A stretch of 64,000 bases of DNA. It comes from Neorhizobium huautlense. GTDB taxonomy: Bacteria > Pseudomonadota > Alphaproteobacteria > Rhizobiales > Rhizobiaceae. A model generated the notes under the pieces. That model searched no databases, was not told the origin of the DNA, and saw only the letters and a program-made list of their open reading frames with translations. This document shows positions 11,700 to 20,522 of the stretch, piece after piece. The translations under genes and the position numbers were made by a program. Position 1 is the stretch's first letter; every line of letters begins with the position of its first letter. The stretch lies in NCBI RefSeq assembly GCF_002968575.1, contig NZ_PVBM01000008.1, forward strand, positions 177,487 to 241,486. Reading direction: 5' to 3'.

Positions 11700-12299
11700 T
11701 CATGGTTCCCCCGCGAACCTGCCTTCGAAGGCAATTTCGGAAACGGGCTTCCGCTTGCTCGGGAATTCCCGTTCGGCAAGATCGTCGGGAAGCGTGCTCC
11801 GATCGGCAATCCGGCCGATCGCCGCCGCCGCCTCCACTCGATAGCCTTCCGGAATGCCGAGCGCCTCGATCGCCCTTTCCTTGTCGAAACCTTCCATGCC
11901 GTGAGCGTGATAACCAAGCTTCATCGTCTGGCAGATGACGGAAAACCAGGCAGCGCCGGTATCGTAGGAATGGGTATAGGCGGGCTTTCGTTCGCCGTCT
12001 TTGGAAACCCGATATGTTTTCGAGACGACGAACACGAGTGCGGCGGCATTCTTTGCCCAGCGCTGGTTGCCGGGGACAAGGATGTCCACCAGAATGGGGA
12101 ACGAAGCAGTCCTGCGAAGTGCATAGATGAATCGCCACGGCTGGTTGTTGCCGGAGGACGGTGCCCAGTGGGCGGCATCCAGGATCGTCAGCATCGTCTC
12201 CTGGCTGATCGTCTCCTCCGTAAAGGCCCGCGGCGACCACCGATCCAGGAAAAAGGCATCGATGGGAAACTCGGATTGTCGGGAATTGCTGTTGGTCAT
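11700..12299 (-). CDS. Nitroreductase-family flavoprotein
   Basis: FMN-dependent NAD(P)H oxidoreductase of the nitroreductase fold; natural substrate unknown. Near the N-terminus it has FFLDRWSPRAFTEETIS and AAHWAPSSGNNQPWRFIYA, the FMN-binding Ser/Arg and Asn-Gln-Pro-Trp region. Toward the C-terminus are HAHGMEGFDKERAIEALGIP and an AAAIGRI strand. Length is 199 residues. ATG 12299 is chosen because AAGGGA precedes it on that strand; an in-frame start 24 bases upstream is less likely. Divergent from the FAH-family gene. Confidence 0.88.
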   Translation of the reverse strand: MTNSNSRQSEFPIDAFFLDRWSPRAFTEETISQETMLTILDAAHWAPSSGNNQPWRFIYALRRTASFPILVDILVPGNQRWAKNAAALVFVVSKTYRVSKDGERKPAYTHSYDTGAAWFSVICQTMKLGYHAHGMEGFDKERAIEALGIPEGYRVEAAAAIGRIADRSTLPDDLAEREFPSKRKPVSEIAFEGRFAGEP

Positions 12300-12456
12300 G
12301 AACTTCCCTTGGCGGGTTGGCAAAAAATATCACAGACATCTACATAGTCGACAGCCGGCCGAGGGCAACAGGTCACTTTCCCGCGGAAACGGACGTGACA
12401 AGCAGTGGCTCTTGATCCATAAACGCGCCTTGTCTGACAACCGGAGGAGAGATTCC

Positions 12457-13299
12457 TTGAAACTGATGCGCGTTGGTGAGCCGGGCCAGGAGAAGCCGGC
12501 CGTGGTCGATAGCAATGGTAAGATTCGCGATCTTTCCGGCCACGTGGCCGATATAGCGGGTTCGGCGATATCGCCGGAGGGACTTGCTAAGATTGCGGCG
12601 ATCGATCCGGAAAGTCTGCCCGAGCTTCAGCCGAGCCGCATCGGCGCCTGCGTCGCCGGCACTGGCAAGTTCATCTGCATCGGCCTCAACTATTCCGATC
12701 ATGCCGCCGAAACCGGTGCGACCGTTCCGCCGGAGCCGGTCATCTTCATGAAGGCGACTTCCGCGATCTGCGGACCGAATGACGACGTCTTCATTCCGCG
12801 GGGTTCGGAAAAGACCGACTGGGAAGTCGAGCTCGGCGTTGTGATCGGGAAGACCGCCAAATACGTCTCCGAAGCCGATGCCATGGATTACGTCGCCGGT
12901 TATTGCGTCAGCCACGACGTTTCCGAACGCGCGTTCCAGACGGAGCGCGCTGGCCAGTGGACAAAGGGTAAGTCCTGCGACACCTTCGGCCCTGTCGGCC
13001 CCTGGCTGGTCACCAAGGACGAGATCGCGGATCCGCAGAACCTCGGCATGTGGCTGAAGGTCAATGGCGAAACCATGCAGAACGGTTCTTCCAGAACCAT
13101 GGTCTATGGCGTCGGCTATCTCGTTTCCTATCTCAGCCAGTTCATGTCGCTGCATCCGGGCGACATCATTTCTACAGGAACGCCTCCGGGCGTCGGCCTC
13201 GGCATGAAGCCTCCGCGGTTCCTAAAGGCCGGAGACGTCGTCGAGCTTGGCATCGAAGGCCTTGGCAGCCAGCGCCAGACCTTTGTCGCCGATGTATAA
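12457..13299 (+). CDS. Fumarylacetoacetate hydrolase (FAH)-family protein
   Basis: Metal-dependent C-C hydrolase/decarboxylase fold; close relatives are often called ureidoglycolate lyase or 2-keto-4-pentenoate hydratase-like, but the substrate cannot be read here. Motifs: CIGLNYSDHAAETG (near residue 75), EVELGVVIGKTAKYV (with the metal-binding Glu residues), GYCVSHDVSERAFQTE, WTKGKSCDTFGPVGPWL, and the C-terminal STGTPPGVGLGMKPP. Length is 280 residues. TTG 12457 is chosen over ATG 12466 because GGAGGA lies six bases before it. Monocistronic, followed by a hairpin. Confidence 0.85.
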   Translation: MKLMRVGEPGQEKPAVVDSNGKIRDLSGHVADIAGSAISPEGLAKIAAIDPESLPELQPSRIGACVAGTGKFICIGLNYSDHAAETGATVPPEPVIFMKATSAICGPNDDVFIPRGSEKTDWEVELGVVIGKTAKYVSEADAMDYVAGYCVSHDVSERAFQTERAGQWTKGKSCDTFGPVGPWLVTKDEIADPQNLGMWLKVNGETMQNGSSRTMVYGVGYLVSYLSQFMSLHPGDIISTGTPPGVGLGMKPPRFLKAGDVVELGIEGLGSQRQTFVADV

Positions 13300-13306
13300 G
13301 TGATTG

Positions 13307-13338
13307 ACGGACTCCCATCCTTGCCTGTGGGAGTCCGT
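13307..13338. repeat. Stem-loop after the FAH-family gene (possible terminator)
   Basis: Perfect 11-bp arms ACGGACTCCCA (13307-13317) and TGGGAGTCCGT (13328-13338), without a clear U-tract. Could be a weak or Rho-assisted terminator, or protect the mRNA end. Confidence 0.55.
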
Positions 13339-13452
13339 ATCTGCCCGGCCATCACGGAACCTTAAGGCTTGCGTGCCATTCTATAGAGCACAGATGATTT
13401 GTGTTCCGCTCGTTCCGCCCTCAGGCATGTCCAGCCGGTTCTCTCCCAGATG

Positions 13453-13512
13453 TTGCATCGCAATAGAAAAGTGCTAGCCTGTTCCCCCATAAATAACGAA
13501 CCGATTGGTTCG
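13453..13512. promoter_or_regulatory. Two small palindromes upstream of the PHA depolymerase gene
   Basis: TTGCATCGCAA (13453-13463) and CGAACC-GATT-GGTTCG (13497-13512) lie 98 and 49 bases before the phaZ start. The TGC-N3-GCA core resembles sites described for PhaR/AniA repressors of PHA metabolism; that assignment is tentative. Confidence 0.3.
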
Positions 13513-13560
13513 ATGCCCCTGCCGAATACCCTGTCGGAAATCAAGAAAGGTGGCACCTCG

Positions 13561-14844
13561 ATGTTCTATCAGCTCTATGAGATGAACCACGCCGTCATGG
13601 CGCCCTTCCGCGCCGCTGCGGATGCCATGCGCTTTTTCTATGCCAATCCCCTCAACCCCTTCTCGCAGACCACCATGGCCCGAACCGTCGCGGCAGGTTT
13701 GGAAGTTTTTGAGCGGGTGACCCGTCGTTACGGTAAGCCGGTTTTCGGACACGCCGAAACCACGATTGACGGAAAGCCTGTTGCGGTGACCGAGGAGGTC
13801 GTCTGGGCAAAGCCTTTTTGCAATCTTCTGCATTTCAAACGCCACGTGGCGGGCGACAGGGGGCAGGATCAAAAGATTCTGGTGGTTGCGCCGATGTCCG
13901 GCCACTATGCCACGCTTCTGCGGGGTACTGTCGAAGCGCTTCTCCCCCATGCCGATGTCTATATTACCGACTGGATCGACGCCCGGATGGTGCCCTTGTC
14001 CGAGGGACGGTTCGATCTGGACGACTATATCGATTACATCATCGAGATGTTGCATGTCATCGGACCTGGTACGCATGTGATCGGGGTGTGTCAGCCCTCG
14101 GTGCCGGTCCTGGCGGCGGTGGCCGTCATGGAGTCCCAGCAGGATTCGATGATCCCCGCGTCGATGACCTTGATGGGCGGGCCGATCGACACCCGCATCA
14201 ATCCGACGGCTGTCAATGATCTCGCGCAGCAGAAGCCGCTCGAATGGTTCCGCGAAAACGTCATCATGAACGTGCCGTGGCCGCAGCCGGGCTTCATGCG
14301 CCGTGTCTATCCAGGCTTCCTTCAGCTTTCCGGCTTCATGTCGATGAACCTTGACCGGCACCTCGTCGCGCACAAGGAATTTTATGAACACCTTGTCAAG
14401 AACGACGGCGAGTCGGCTGAAAAGCATCGGGATTTCTATGACGAATATCTGGCCGTTATGGATCTCACCGAAGAATTTTATCTTCAGACGGTAGACACGG
14501 TCTTCATCAAGCATTCGCTGCCGAAGGGCGAGATGATGCATCGCCGCATCCCCGTCGATACGTCGGCCATCCGCAATGTGGCGCTGCTGACGATCGAGGG
14601 AGAAAACGACGATATCTCCGGTCTCGGCCAGACGCAGGCGGCACAGACCATCTGCGCGAACATCCCGGAGGACATGCGCCAGCATTACATGCAGCCGGAT
14701 GTCGGTCACTACGGCGTGTTCAACGGGTCGCGGTTCCGTCGCGAGATCGCGCCCCGGATCGTTGCGTTCACCCAAAAGCACGCCCGCACACCATCCAGGA
14801 CGACGCCGTTCAAACGGATCATCAAGGGCGGCAAGGCCGGCTGA
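13561..14844 (+). CDS. phaZ: Intracellular polyhydroxyalkanoate depolymerase
   Basis: Mobilises stored polyhydroxybutyrate granules. It starts MFYQLYEMNHAVMAPFRAAA, the family N-terminus. The nucleophile motif GVCQPSVPVLAAVAVMESQQ (near residue 180) uses Cys in place of the lipase Ser, as known for intracellular depolymerases such as R. eutropha PhaZ. The likely catalytic His lies in VGHYGVFNGSRFR (near 385). No signal peptide, consistent with cytoplasmic granules. Length is 427 residues. ATG 13561 follows AGAAAGGTGG. Stands alone, with small palindromes in its 261-base upstream gap. Confidence 0.92.
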   Translation: MFYQLYEMNHAVMAPFRAAADAMRFFYANPLNPFSQTTMARTVAAGLEVFERVTRRYGKPVFGHAETTIDGKPVAVTEEVVWAKPFCNLLHFKRHVAGDRGQDQKILVVAPMSGHYATLLRGTVEALLPHADVYITDWIDARMVPLSEGRFDLDDYIDYIIEMLHVIGPGTHVIGVCQPSVPVLAAVAVMESQQDSMIPASMTLMGGPIDTRINPTAVNDLAQQKPLEWFRENVIMNVPWPQPGFMRRVYPGFLQLSGFMSMNLDRHLVAHKEFYEHLVKNDGESAEKHRDFYDEYLAVMDLTEEFYLQTVDTVFIKHSLPKGEMMHRRIPVDTSAIRNVALLTIEGENDDISGLGQTQAAQTICANIPEDMRQHYMQPDVGHYGVFNGSRFRREIAPRIVAFTQKHARTPSRTTPFKRIIKGGKAG

Positions 14845-14901
14845 GACCGTCTCGTTCCAATTTCCGGCATATATTTCAGCATCTTCTTGAATTTAATGAT
14901 T

Positions 14902-14917
14902 CCCCTTCTTGAAGGGG
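14902..14917. promoter_or_regulatory. Inverted repeat upstream of the DUF2852 gene
   Basis: CCCCTTC-TT-GAAGGGG, 75 bases before the DUF2852 gene. CTTCTTGAA also occurs just before it (14883-14891), making a short direct repeat. Could be an operator or part of a promoter; unproven. Confidence 0.3.
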
Positions 14918-14991
14918 GGTCATACGCTCACCAAATCGAATTCAGTCGGGCTGGCATGCGGCCACCCGCTGAAAACCTTAGGGTGTGACCT

Positions 14992-15414
14992 ATGAACCAG
15001 TCAGCATTGATTCGTCCGGAGTGGACGCCGGCCACCATCGCTCTCATGGTGCTCGGTTTTGTGGTCTTCTGGCCGTTGGGCCTCGCCATGCTTGCCTATA
15101 TCCTCTTCGGAGACAGGCTTCGCGGCTTCAAGCGCGACGCAAACGATCGCGCCGATCGCATGTTCGCCGGCTGCCGCCGGGCGAAGTCTCGTTACAACAC
15201 GCATTTCTCGACGGGCAACGTCGCGTTCGACGATTGGCGCAAGGCTGAGCTCGACCGCCTCGAAGAAGAGCGCCGTAAGCTGGACGAGATGCGCGAGGAA
15301 TTCGATTCCTACGTCCGCGAGCTTCGCCGAGCCAAGGACCAGGACGAGTTCGACCGCTTCATGCGCGAGCGCAAGAATCGGCCTTCCGGTGAGAACCCGG
15401 TCGTCGACCTGTAA
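14992..15414 (+). CDS. DUF2852 membrane protein
   Basis: Protein of unknown function found in Rhizobiales. One or two membrane segments cover residues 15-42 (ATIALMVLGFVVFWPLGLAM and following). A basic region and a long charged helix (about 80-130, DRLEEERRKLDEMREEFDSY) likely to be coiled coil follow. Length is 140 residues. Followed within 60 bases by a parS-like site and a strong terminator, so it is probably monocistronic. No function can be inferred from neighbours. Confidence 0.8.
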   Translation: MNQSALIRPEWTPATIALMVLGFVVFWPLGLAMLAYILFGDRLRGFKRDANDRADRMFAGCRRAKSRYNTHFSTGNVAFDDWRKAELDRLEEERRKLDEMREEFDSYVRELRRAKDQDEFDRFMRERKNRPSGENPVVDL

Positions 15415-15423
15415 CTCCTGCTT

Positions 15424-15439
15424 GGATTCACGTGAAACA
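15424..15439. promoter_or_regulatory. parS: parS-like site (14/16)
   Basis: GGATTCACGTGAAACA, the same 16 bases as the site at 11660-11675, in the gap after the DUF2852 gene. Matches parS at 14 of 16 positions, with an intact core. Confidence 0.68.
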
Positions 15440-15446
15440 GAATGGA

Positions 15447-15473
15447 GCCGGCGTCGAAAACGCCGGCTTTTTT
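15447..15473 (+). terminator. Intrinsic terminator after the DUF2852 gene
   Basis: Arms GCCGGCGT (15447-15454) and ACGCCGGC (15460-15467), then TTTTTT. Confidence 0.85.
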
Positions 15474-15501
15474 AGGGAAGGGAATCGGTTAGAAAGAAAG
15501 A

Positions 15502-16263
15502 ATGTTCGCGCTTCTGAAAAAGCCCCCCCGCACAAAATCGAGACCCCTCGAAACGGTGAAGCGCACCCTGGATGTCGGCGATCGCGCAATGCCGCTGACG
15601 ATCAGGGAAAATCGTCGGGCCACCCGCATCACGCTCCGGATCGAGCCGGGCGGTCGGGCTCTCAATCTCACGGTACCACTTGGGTTGCGGCGGCACGAGA
15701 TCGAGGATTTTCTTGACCGTCATCAGGGATGGCTGCTGACACGGCTTGCGAAGTTTTCCACCGAAAACCCCATTCGCCCGGGCGGCTGCGTTCCATTTCG
15801 TGGCGTGTCTCACCGCATCGAGCATACTGGCTCCCTGAGAGGGATAACCGAGGCTCTGGTACTGGACGGTCAACCGGTATTAAAGGTGAGCGGACTTGAG
15901 GGTCACATAGGCCGACGGCTTTCGGCCTTTTTCAAGAAGGAGGCGCGCAAGGATCTGGAGGTTCTTGTTGCTCGCCATGCTGCCGCGATCCGCAAGCCGG
16001 TTCGGTCGATCACCATGAAGGATACCCGCAGCCGCTGGGGCTCCTGCTCCTGGGATGGAAACCTGAGTTTTTCCTGGCGCATCGTCATGGCCCCGCCACT
16101 GGTTATCGACTATCTCGCAGCCCATGAGGTGGCGCATCTGAAGGAGATGAACCACGGTCCGAAGTTCTGGGCGCTCTGCAAGGAACTCTGCCCGCGGATG
16201 GAAGAGGCCCGCAAATGGCTGAAGCAGCATGGGTCGCAGCTCCATGCAATCGATTTTGATTGA
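15502..16263 (+). CDS. YgjP/SprT-like zinc metallopeptidase (DUF45, M48-type)
   Basis: Putative cytosolic metal-dependent peptidase of the YgjP family; physiological substrate unknown. The zinc-binding motif HEVAHLKEMNHGPKFW (near residue 207) has the HExxH helix and the third ligand His. The preceding segment SRWGSCSWDGNLSFSWRIVM is a family signature. Length is 253 residues. ATG 15502 lies 28 bases after a terminator, so the gene needs its own promoter very close to the start. The gap downstream is the longest gene-free stretch of the window. Confidence 0.88.
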   Translation: MFALLKKPPRTKSRPLETVKRTLDVGDRAMPLTIRENRRATRITLRIEPGGRALNLTVPLGLRRHEIEDFLDRHQGWLLTRLAKFSTENPIRPGGCVPFRGVSHRIEHTGSLRGITEALVLDGQPVLKVSGLEGHIGRRLSAFFKKEARKDLEVLVARHAAAIRKPVRSITMKDTRSRWGSCSWDGNLSFSWRIVMAPPLVIDYLAAHEVAHLKEMNHGPKFWALCKELCPRMEEARKWLKQHGSQLHAIDFD

Positions 16264-16391
16264 TCGCCACGGGCCACATCTTCTCTTTATCTCAGCGGGA
16301 GAGGGGCAAAATACGGCTCCTGGTGCCGGATTTTTCAATAGCTTAACAAAAATCCCATCCCCGCCCCATGGGCTCCGCCTACAATTTCCCT

Positions 16392-16436
16392 GTCCCGCTT
16401 CGGCTACACCGGCCGGCATAACCGGCGAGGCGGGAC
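16392..16436. repeat. Imperfect inverted repeat 1
   Basis: Arms GTCCCGCTTCG (16392-16402) and CGAGGCGGGAC (16426-16436), one mismatch in 11 bases. The loop contains further CCGG-based pairing. Confidence 0.55.
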
Positions 16437-16616
16437 CGGTGATCTGGCGAACCGCCCTTATGCAAGCGGATCGTCAGGGGCTGCGCAGAAAATGGTTCCC
16501 CTCTCGCCGGAACCGGCGGGGCGTGCGTGTGTCGCACACAAACCGGCCCTGATAAACATCATCGACAAACGGGCCGCCGCAGAGGAACCGGAGTTGCGCG
16601 GAAAAACACACCGAAC

Positions 16617-16670
16617 GGGGCACGTCGCGTGTCACCTATAAATTTACTTACGAGGCACACGACGTGTCCC
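16617..16670. repeat. Imperfect inverted repeat 2 with AT-rich loop
   Basis: 17-base arms at 16617-16633 and 16654-16670 pair at 14 of 17 positions. They flank a 20-base AT-rich loop. The transition-type mismatches suggest an old or RNA-level stem. Confidence 0.6.
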
Positions 16671-16674
16671 GGCC

Positions 16675-16699
16675 GATCCTCGCCTCAAGGCCGAGGATG
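16675..16699. repeat. RPE-like palindrome
   Basis: Arms ATCCTCG (16676-16682) and CGAGGAT (16692-16698) around a short loop, followed by GACGAA. This resembles the common rhizobial palindrome built on GATCCTCGG...CCGAGGATGACG. Confidence 0.5.
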
Positions 16700-16823
16700 A
16701 CGAAAGACCAAACGCTCGTCCTCCCGGGCGAGCCCCGCAAGACCCGAAGATCGCCAAGGGGCCAATCCGTCTTGGCACGATTTGCCTCGACTTCGGCAAG
16801 ATTTCGTGTCACTCCCGCACCTC

Positions 16824-17480
16824 ATGAAACCTGATATCAAGATCTGCGGATTGAAGACCCCAGAGGCTGTCGATCGCGCCGTGGCGCGGGGCGCCACGCA
16901 TATCGGTTTTATCTTTTTTCCCAAAAGCCCGCGTAATATTGCGCCGGAGGTTGCTGGCGAGCTGGCGGACCGTGTCCGGGGGCGCGTGAAGATCGTCGCC
17001 GTCACGGTGAATGCCGACGACGAGGAGCTGGACGACATCGTTTCACTGCTCCGTCCGGATATCCTGCAGTTGCACGGCAACGAAAGCCCGGAACGCGTCC
17101 TGCACTTGAAGGCGCTCTACGGCCTGCCGGTCATGAAGGTTTTTTCGGTCAGGGAGGCCGGCGATCTCGACCGTATCGACGCTTATATCGGCGTCGCTGA
17201 CCGTTTCCTGTTCGATGCCAAGGCCCCGGCGGGATCCGAACTTCCGGGCGGCAACGGCGTTTCCTTTGACTGGAGTGTGATGGCTTCGCTTGACGAAAGC
17301 GTGGATTACATGCTTTCCGGGGGATTGAACAAGGATAATGTCGCTGCCGCGCTCGCGTCCACCCGCGCAACCGGTATCGATATGTCGTCCGGTGTGGAAA
17401 GTGCGCCGGGCGTCAAGGACCTTGGCATGATCGATGCGGTCTTCGATGCTATCGCAGCAGCGCGGCAGAAGATCGCCTAA
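16824..17480 (+). CDS. trpF: Phosphoribosylanthranilate isomerase
   Basis: Isomerises N-(5'-phosphoribosyl)anthranilate to CdRP in tryptophan synthesis. Opens with [20 protein letters not shown], containing the catalytic Cys of the KICG motif. [17 protein letters not shown] near residue 75 and [14 protein letters not shown] and [16 protein letters not shown] toward the end are TrpF signatures. Length is 218 residues. ATG 16824 is chosen for the family N-terminus; the frame is open 42 bases further up without a supporting homologous segment. First gene of trpF-trpB-trpA-accD-folC. Confidence 0.95.
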   Translation: MKPDIKICGLKTPEAVDRAVARGATHIGFIFFPKSPRNIAPEVAGELADRVRGRVKIVAVTVNADDEELDDIVSLLRPDILQLHGNESPERVLHLKALYGLPVMKVFSVREAGDLDRIDAYIGVADRFLFDAKAPAGSELPGGNGVSFDWSVMASLDESVDYMLSGGLNKDNVAAALASTRATGIDMSSGVESAPGVKDLGMIDAVFDAIAAARQKIA

Positions 17481-17490
17481 GGAGTTGAGA

Positions 17491-18711
17491 GTGAACCAGA
17501 CGCCACAACCCAATTCGTTTCGTTCCGGCCCTGACGAGGACGGCCGTTTCGGCATTTTCGGCGGACGCTTCGTCGCCGAAACGCTGATGCCGCTGATCCT
17601 GGATCTGCAGGGCGAATGGGAGAAGGCAAAGACCGATCCTGCCTTTCAGAAGGAGCTGGCGGATCTCGGCGCTCACTATATCGGCCGTCCAAGCCCGCTT
17701 TATTTCGCCGAGCGCCTGACCGAGCATCTCGGCGGGGCGAAGATCTATTTCAAGCGCGAAGAACTGAACCATACCGGTTCGCACAAGATCAACAATTGCA
17801 TCGGCCAGATCCTGCTCGCCAAGCGCATGGGCAAGACCCGGATCATCGCGGAAACCGGTGCCGGCCAGCATGGCGTGGCTTCCGCGACGGTAGCGGCCCG
17901 CTTCGGCTTTCCTTGCGTCGTCTATATGGGCGCAACCGACGTGGAGCGTCAGGCGCCGAACGTCTTCCGCATGAAGCTCCTTGGTGCGGAAGTAAAGCCG
18001 GTGACGGCCGGCAACGGCACGCTGAAGGACGCCATGAACGAGGCGCTGCGTGATTGGGTCACAAATGTCGACGACACCTACTACCTGATCGGCACGGCCG
18101 CCGGCCCGCATCCTTACCCGGAAATGGTTCGCGACTTCCAATCTGTCATCGGCGTGGAAGCCCGGGAGCAGATTCTAGAAGCGGAAGGCAGGCTTCCGGA
18201 TGTCGTCATCGCCGCCGTTGGCGGCGGCTCCAATGCAATCGGCATCTTCCATCCCTTCCTGGACGATCAGGAAGTCAAGATCGTCGGCGTCGAAGCAGGC
18301 GGCCGCGGGCTTCAGGGCGAAGAACATTGCGCTTCCATCACCGCCGGCACGCCGGGCGTGTTGCATGGTAATCGCACCTATCTGCTGCAGAATGAAGACG
18401 GGCAGATCCTCGAAGGCCACTCCATTTCGGCAGGTCTCGATTATCCGGGCATTGGCCCTGAGCACAGCTGGCTGCATTCCATCGGCCGGGTGGAATACGT
18501 GCCGATCATGGACCAGGAAGCTCTGGACGCATTCCAGCTTCTGACGCGGCTCGAAGGCATCATTCCGGCACTGGAGCCGAGCCACGCCCTCGCAGAAGTC
18601 ATCAAGCGCGCGCCGAAAATGGGCAAGGAAGAGATCATCCTGATGAACCTCTCCGGCCGGGGCGACAAGGATATCTTCACCGTCGGCAAGATTCTCGGAA
18701 TGGAACTCTGA
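17491..18711 (+). CDS. trpB: Tryptophan synthase beta chain
   Basis: PLP enzyme that joins indole and serine to make tryptophan. The PLP lysine is in [16 protein letters not shown] (near residue 95), the ammonia/COMM region is [12 protein letters not shown], and the phosphate-binding loop is [11 protein letters not shown] (near 240). Length is 406 residues. The GTG start at 17491 has AAGGAG seven bases upstream, overlapping the trpF stop. Partner of TrpA, one base downstream. Confidence 0.97.
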   Translation: MNQTPQPNSFRSGPDEDGRFGIFGGRFVAETLMPLILDLQGEWEKAKTDPAFQKELADLGAHYIGRPSPLYFAERLTEHLGGAKIYFKREELNHTGSHKINNCIGQILLAKRMGKTRIIAETGAGQHGVASATVAARFGFPCVVYMGATDVERQAPNVFRMKLLGAEVKPVTAGNGTLKDAMNEALRDWVTNVDDTYYLIGTAAGPHPYPEMVRDFQSVIGVEAREQILEAEGRLPDVVIAAVGGGSNAIGIFHPFLDDQEVKIVGVEAGGRGLQGEEHCASITAGTPGVLHGNRTYLLQNEDGQILEGHSISAGLDYPGIGPEHSWLHSIGRVEYVPIMDQEALDAFQLLTRLEGIIPALEPSHALAEVIKRAPKMGKEEIILMNLSGRGDKDIFTVGKILGMEL

Positions 18712-18712
18712 C

Positions 18713-19552
18713 ATGACAGCTCGTATGGACAACCGTTTCGCGGCTCTGAAAGCCGAGGGCCGTCCCGCTCTGATCACCTATTTCATGGGCGGCGATCCGG
18801 ATTTCGAAACGTCGCTGAACATCATGAAGGCTTTGCCGGGGGCGGGCGCCGATGTCATCGAGCTCGGCATGCCGTTCTCGGATCCGATGGCCGATGGCCC
18901 GGCGATCCAGATGGCCGGCCAGCGGGCGCTCAAAGGCGGGCAGACGCTTTCAAAGACGTTGGAACTGGCGCGGAAATTCCGCGAAGGGGACAACGAGACG
19001 CCGATCGTGATGATGGGCTATTACAATCCCATCTATGTCTACGGCGTCGACAAGTTTCTCGATGACGCAATCTCGGCCGGGATCGATGGCCTGATCGTCG
19101 TCGATCTGCCCCCGGAAATGGACGATGAACTTTGTATCCCGGCTCTTGCCAAGGGCATCAACTTCATCCGGCTCGCAACACCCACCACCGATGACAAGCG
19201 TCTGCCGGCGGTCCTCAAGAACACGTCCGGTTTTGTCTATTACGTCTCGATGAACGGCATCACCGGTTCGGCTCTGCCGGACCCGTCGCTGGTTTCGGGC
19301 GCCGTCAAGCGCATCAAGGGCCACACAAAGCTGCCCGTCTGCGTCGGCTTCGGCGTGAAGACGGCCGATCACGCCAAGGCGATTGGCGCTGCGGCCGACG
19401 GCGTTGTGGTCGGCTCGGCAATCGTCGCGCAGATTGCGGGCAGCCTGACGAAGGACGGCGCGGCAGGTCCGGATACAGTCGCAGCTGTTTCGACCCTGGT
19501 TCGCGGCCTGGCGACCGGCGTACGCGCCGCCCGCCTTGTTGCCGCCGAATAG
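18713..19552 (+). CDS. trpA: Tryptophan synthase alpha chain
   Basis: Cleaves indole-3-glycerol phosphate to indole, which is channelled to TrpB. Catalytic Glu lies in [19 protein letters not shown] (near residue 50) and the aspartate in the [13 protein letters not shown] segment. The phosphate site is [14 protein letters not shown]. Length is 279 residues. ATG begins one base after the trpB stop. The downstream accD starts 41 bases later, probably on the same transcript. Confidence 0.97.
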   Translation: MTARMDNRFAALKAEGRPALITYFMGGDPDFETSLNIMKALPGAGADVIELGMPFSDPMADGPAIQMAGQRALKGGQTLSKTLELARKFREGDNETPIVMMGYYNPIYVYGVDKFLDDAISAGIDGLIVVDLPPEMDDELCIPALAKGINFIRLATPTTDDKRLPAVLKNTSGFVYYVSMNGITGSALPDPSLVSGAVKRIKGHTKLPVCVGFGVKTADHAKAIGAAADGVVVGSAIVAQIAGSLTKDGAAGPDTVAAVSTLVRGLATGVRAARLVAAE

Positions 19553-19593
19553 TTTACCCACATTAGGCAAGATTCCAACGGGAGTACGCCCAA

Positions 19594-20490
19594 GTGAACT
19601 GGATCACCAATTATGTCCGGCCACGTATCAATTCCATGCTTGGCCGCCCAAACCGGGACGTTCCGGAAAACCTCTGGATCAAATGCCCGGAAACCGGCGA
19701 AATGGTCTTCCACAAGGATCTGGAAGAGAACAAGTGGGTCATTCCCGCATCCGGTTATCACATGAAGATGCCAGCCAAGGCGCGACTGAAGGATCTGTTT
19801 GACGGCGGCCACTTCGAATCGCTGCCGCAGCCGAAGGTCGCTCAGGACCCGTTGAAGTTCCGCGATTCCAAACGTTATGCTGATCGCCTCAAGGACAGCC
19901 GGGTAAAGACTGAGCAGGAGGATACCATCCTGGCCGGCGTCGGGCAGGTGCAGGGTCTGAAGCTCGTCGCCGTCGTTCACGAGTTTAATTTCATCGGCGG
20001 TTCGCTCGGCATGGCGGCCGGCGAGGCGATCGTCAGGGCCTGCGAACGGGCGGTGTCGGAAAAGTGCCCGCTGGTCATCTTCCCGGCCTCCGGCGGCGCT
20101 CGCATGCAGGAAGGCATCCTGTCGCTGATGCAGCTTCCACGCACCACCGTTGCGGTCAACATGCTGAAGGAAGCGGGCCTGCCCTATGTCGTCGTGCTGA
20201 CCAATCCAACGACCGGCGGCGTCACCGCTTCCTATGCAATGCTGGGCGACGTCCACATTGCCGAGCCGGGTGCCGAGATCGGTTTTGCCGGCAAGCGGGT
20301 GATCGAGCAGACGCTGCGTGAGAAGCTGCCGGAAGGTTTCCAGACTTCGGAATATCTGCTTGAACACGGCATGGTCGATATGGTGGTAAAGCGTCACGAC
20401 ATCCCGTCGACGCTGGCAAGGATCCTGAAAATGCTGACGAAGCAGCCGATCCAGCAGGCGATTGCAGCACCGGTTGCGGCCAGCGCCTGA
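19594..20490 (+). CDS. accD: Acetyl-CoA carboxylase carboxyltransferase beta subunit
   Basis: Transfers carboxyl from biotin to acetyl-CoA, forming malonyl-CoA, with AccA. The crotonase-like core has the segments [40 protein letters not shown] and [20 protein letters not shown]. Length is 298 residues. Odd: the N-terminal zinc ribbon, four Cys in E. coli, keeps only Cys31 here (KCPETG, then VIPASG where CPKC is expected). GTG start 19594 follows ACGGGAGTACGCCCAA. Lies between trpA and folC, an arrangement common in alphaproteobacteria. Confidence 0.96.
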   Translation: MNWITNYVRPRINSMLGRPNRDVPENLWIKCPETGEMVFHKDLEENKWVIPASGYHMKMPAKARLKDLFDGGHFESLPQPKVAQDPLKFRDSKRYADRLKDSRVKTEQEDTILAGVGQVQGLKLVAVVHEFNFIGGSLGMAAGEAIVRACERAVSEKCPLVIFPASGGARMQEGILSLMQLPRTTVAVNMLKEAGLPYVVVLTNPTTGGVTASYAMLGDVHIAEPGAEIGFAGKRVIEQTLREKLPEGFQTSEYLLEHGMVDMVVKRHDIPSTLARILKMLTKQPIQQAIAAPVAASA

Positions 20491-20522
20491 CCGATTGACG
20501 TGTCGAGAGCCGGAGCGGCGGG

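Larger units (their letters stand above)
16264..16823. other. 560-base gene-free spacer with several inverted repeats
   Basis: No convincing gene on either strand: the open frames are short and lack recognisable motifs or good ribosome sites. The stretch holds at least three inverted repeats, listed separately. Composition is GC-rich except for an AT-rich loop at 16634-16653. It resembles the mosaic of palindromic units seen between genes in rhizobial genomes (RIME/RPE-type elements). It must also hold the promoter of the trpF-folC operon, which I cannot place with confidence. Confidence 0.6.

Noticed and set aside
16264..16823. A small gene in the gap before trpF
   Set aside because: Open frames of up to about 107 codons exist, but they overlap palindromes, lack a ribosome site and match no recognisable family.
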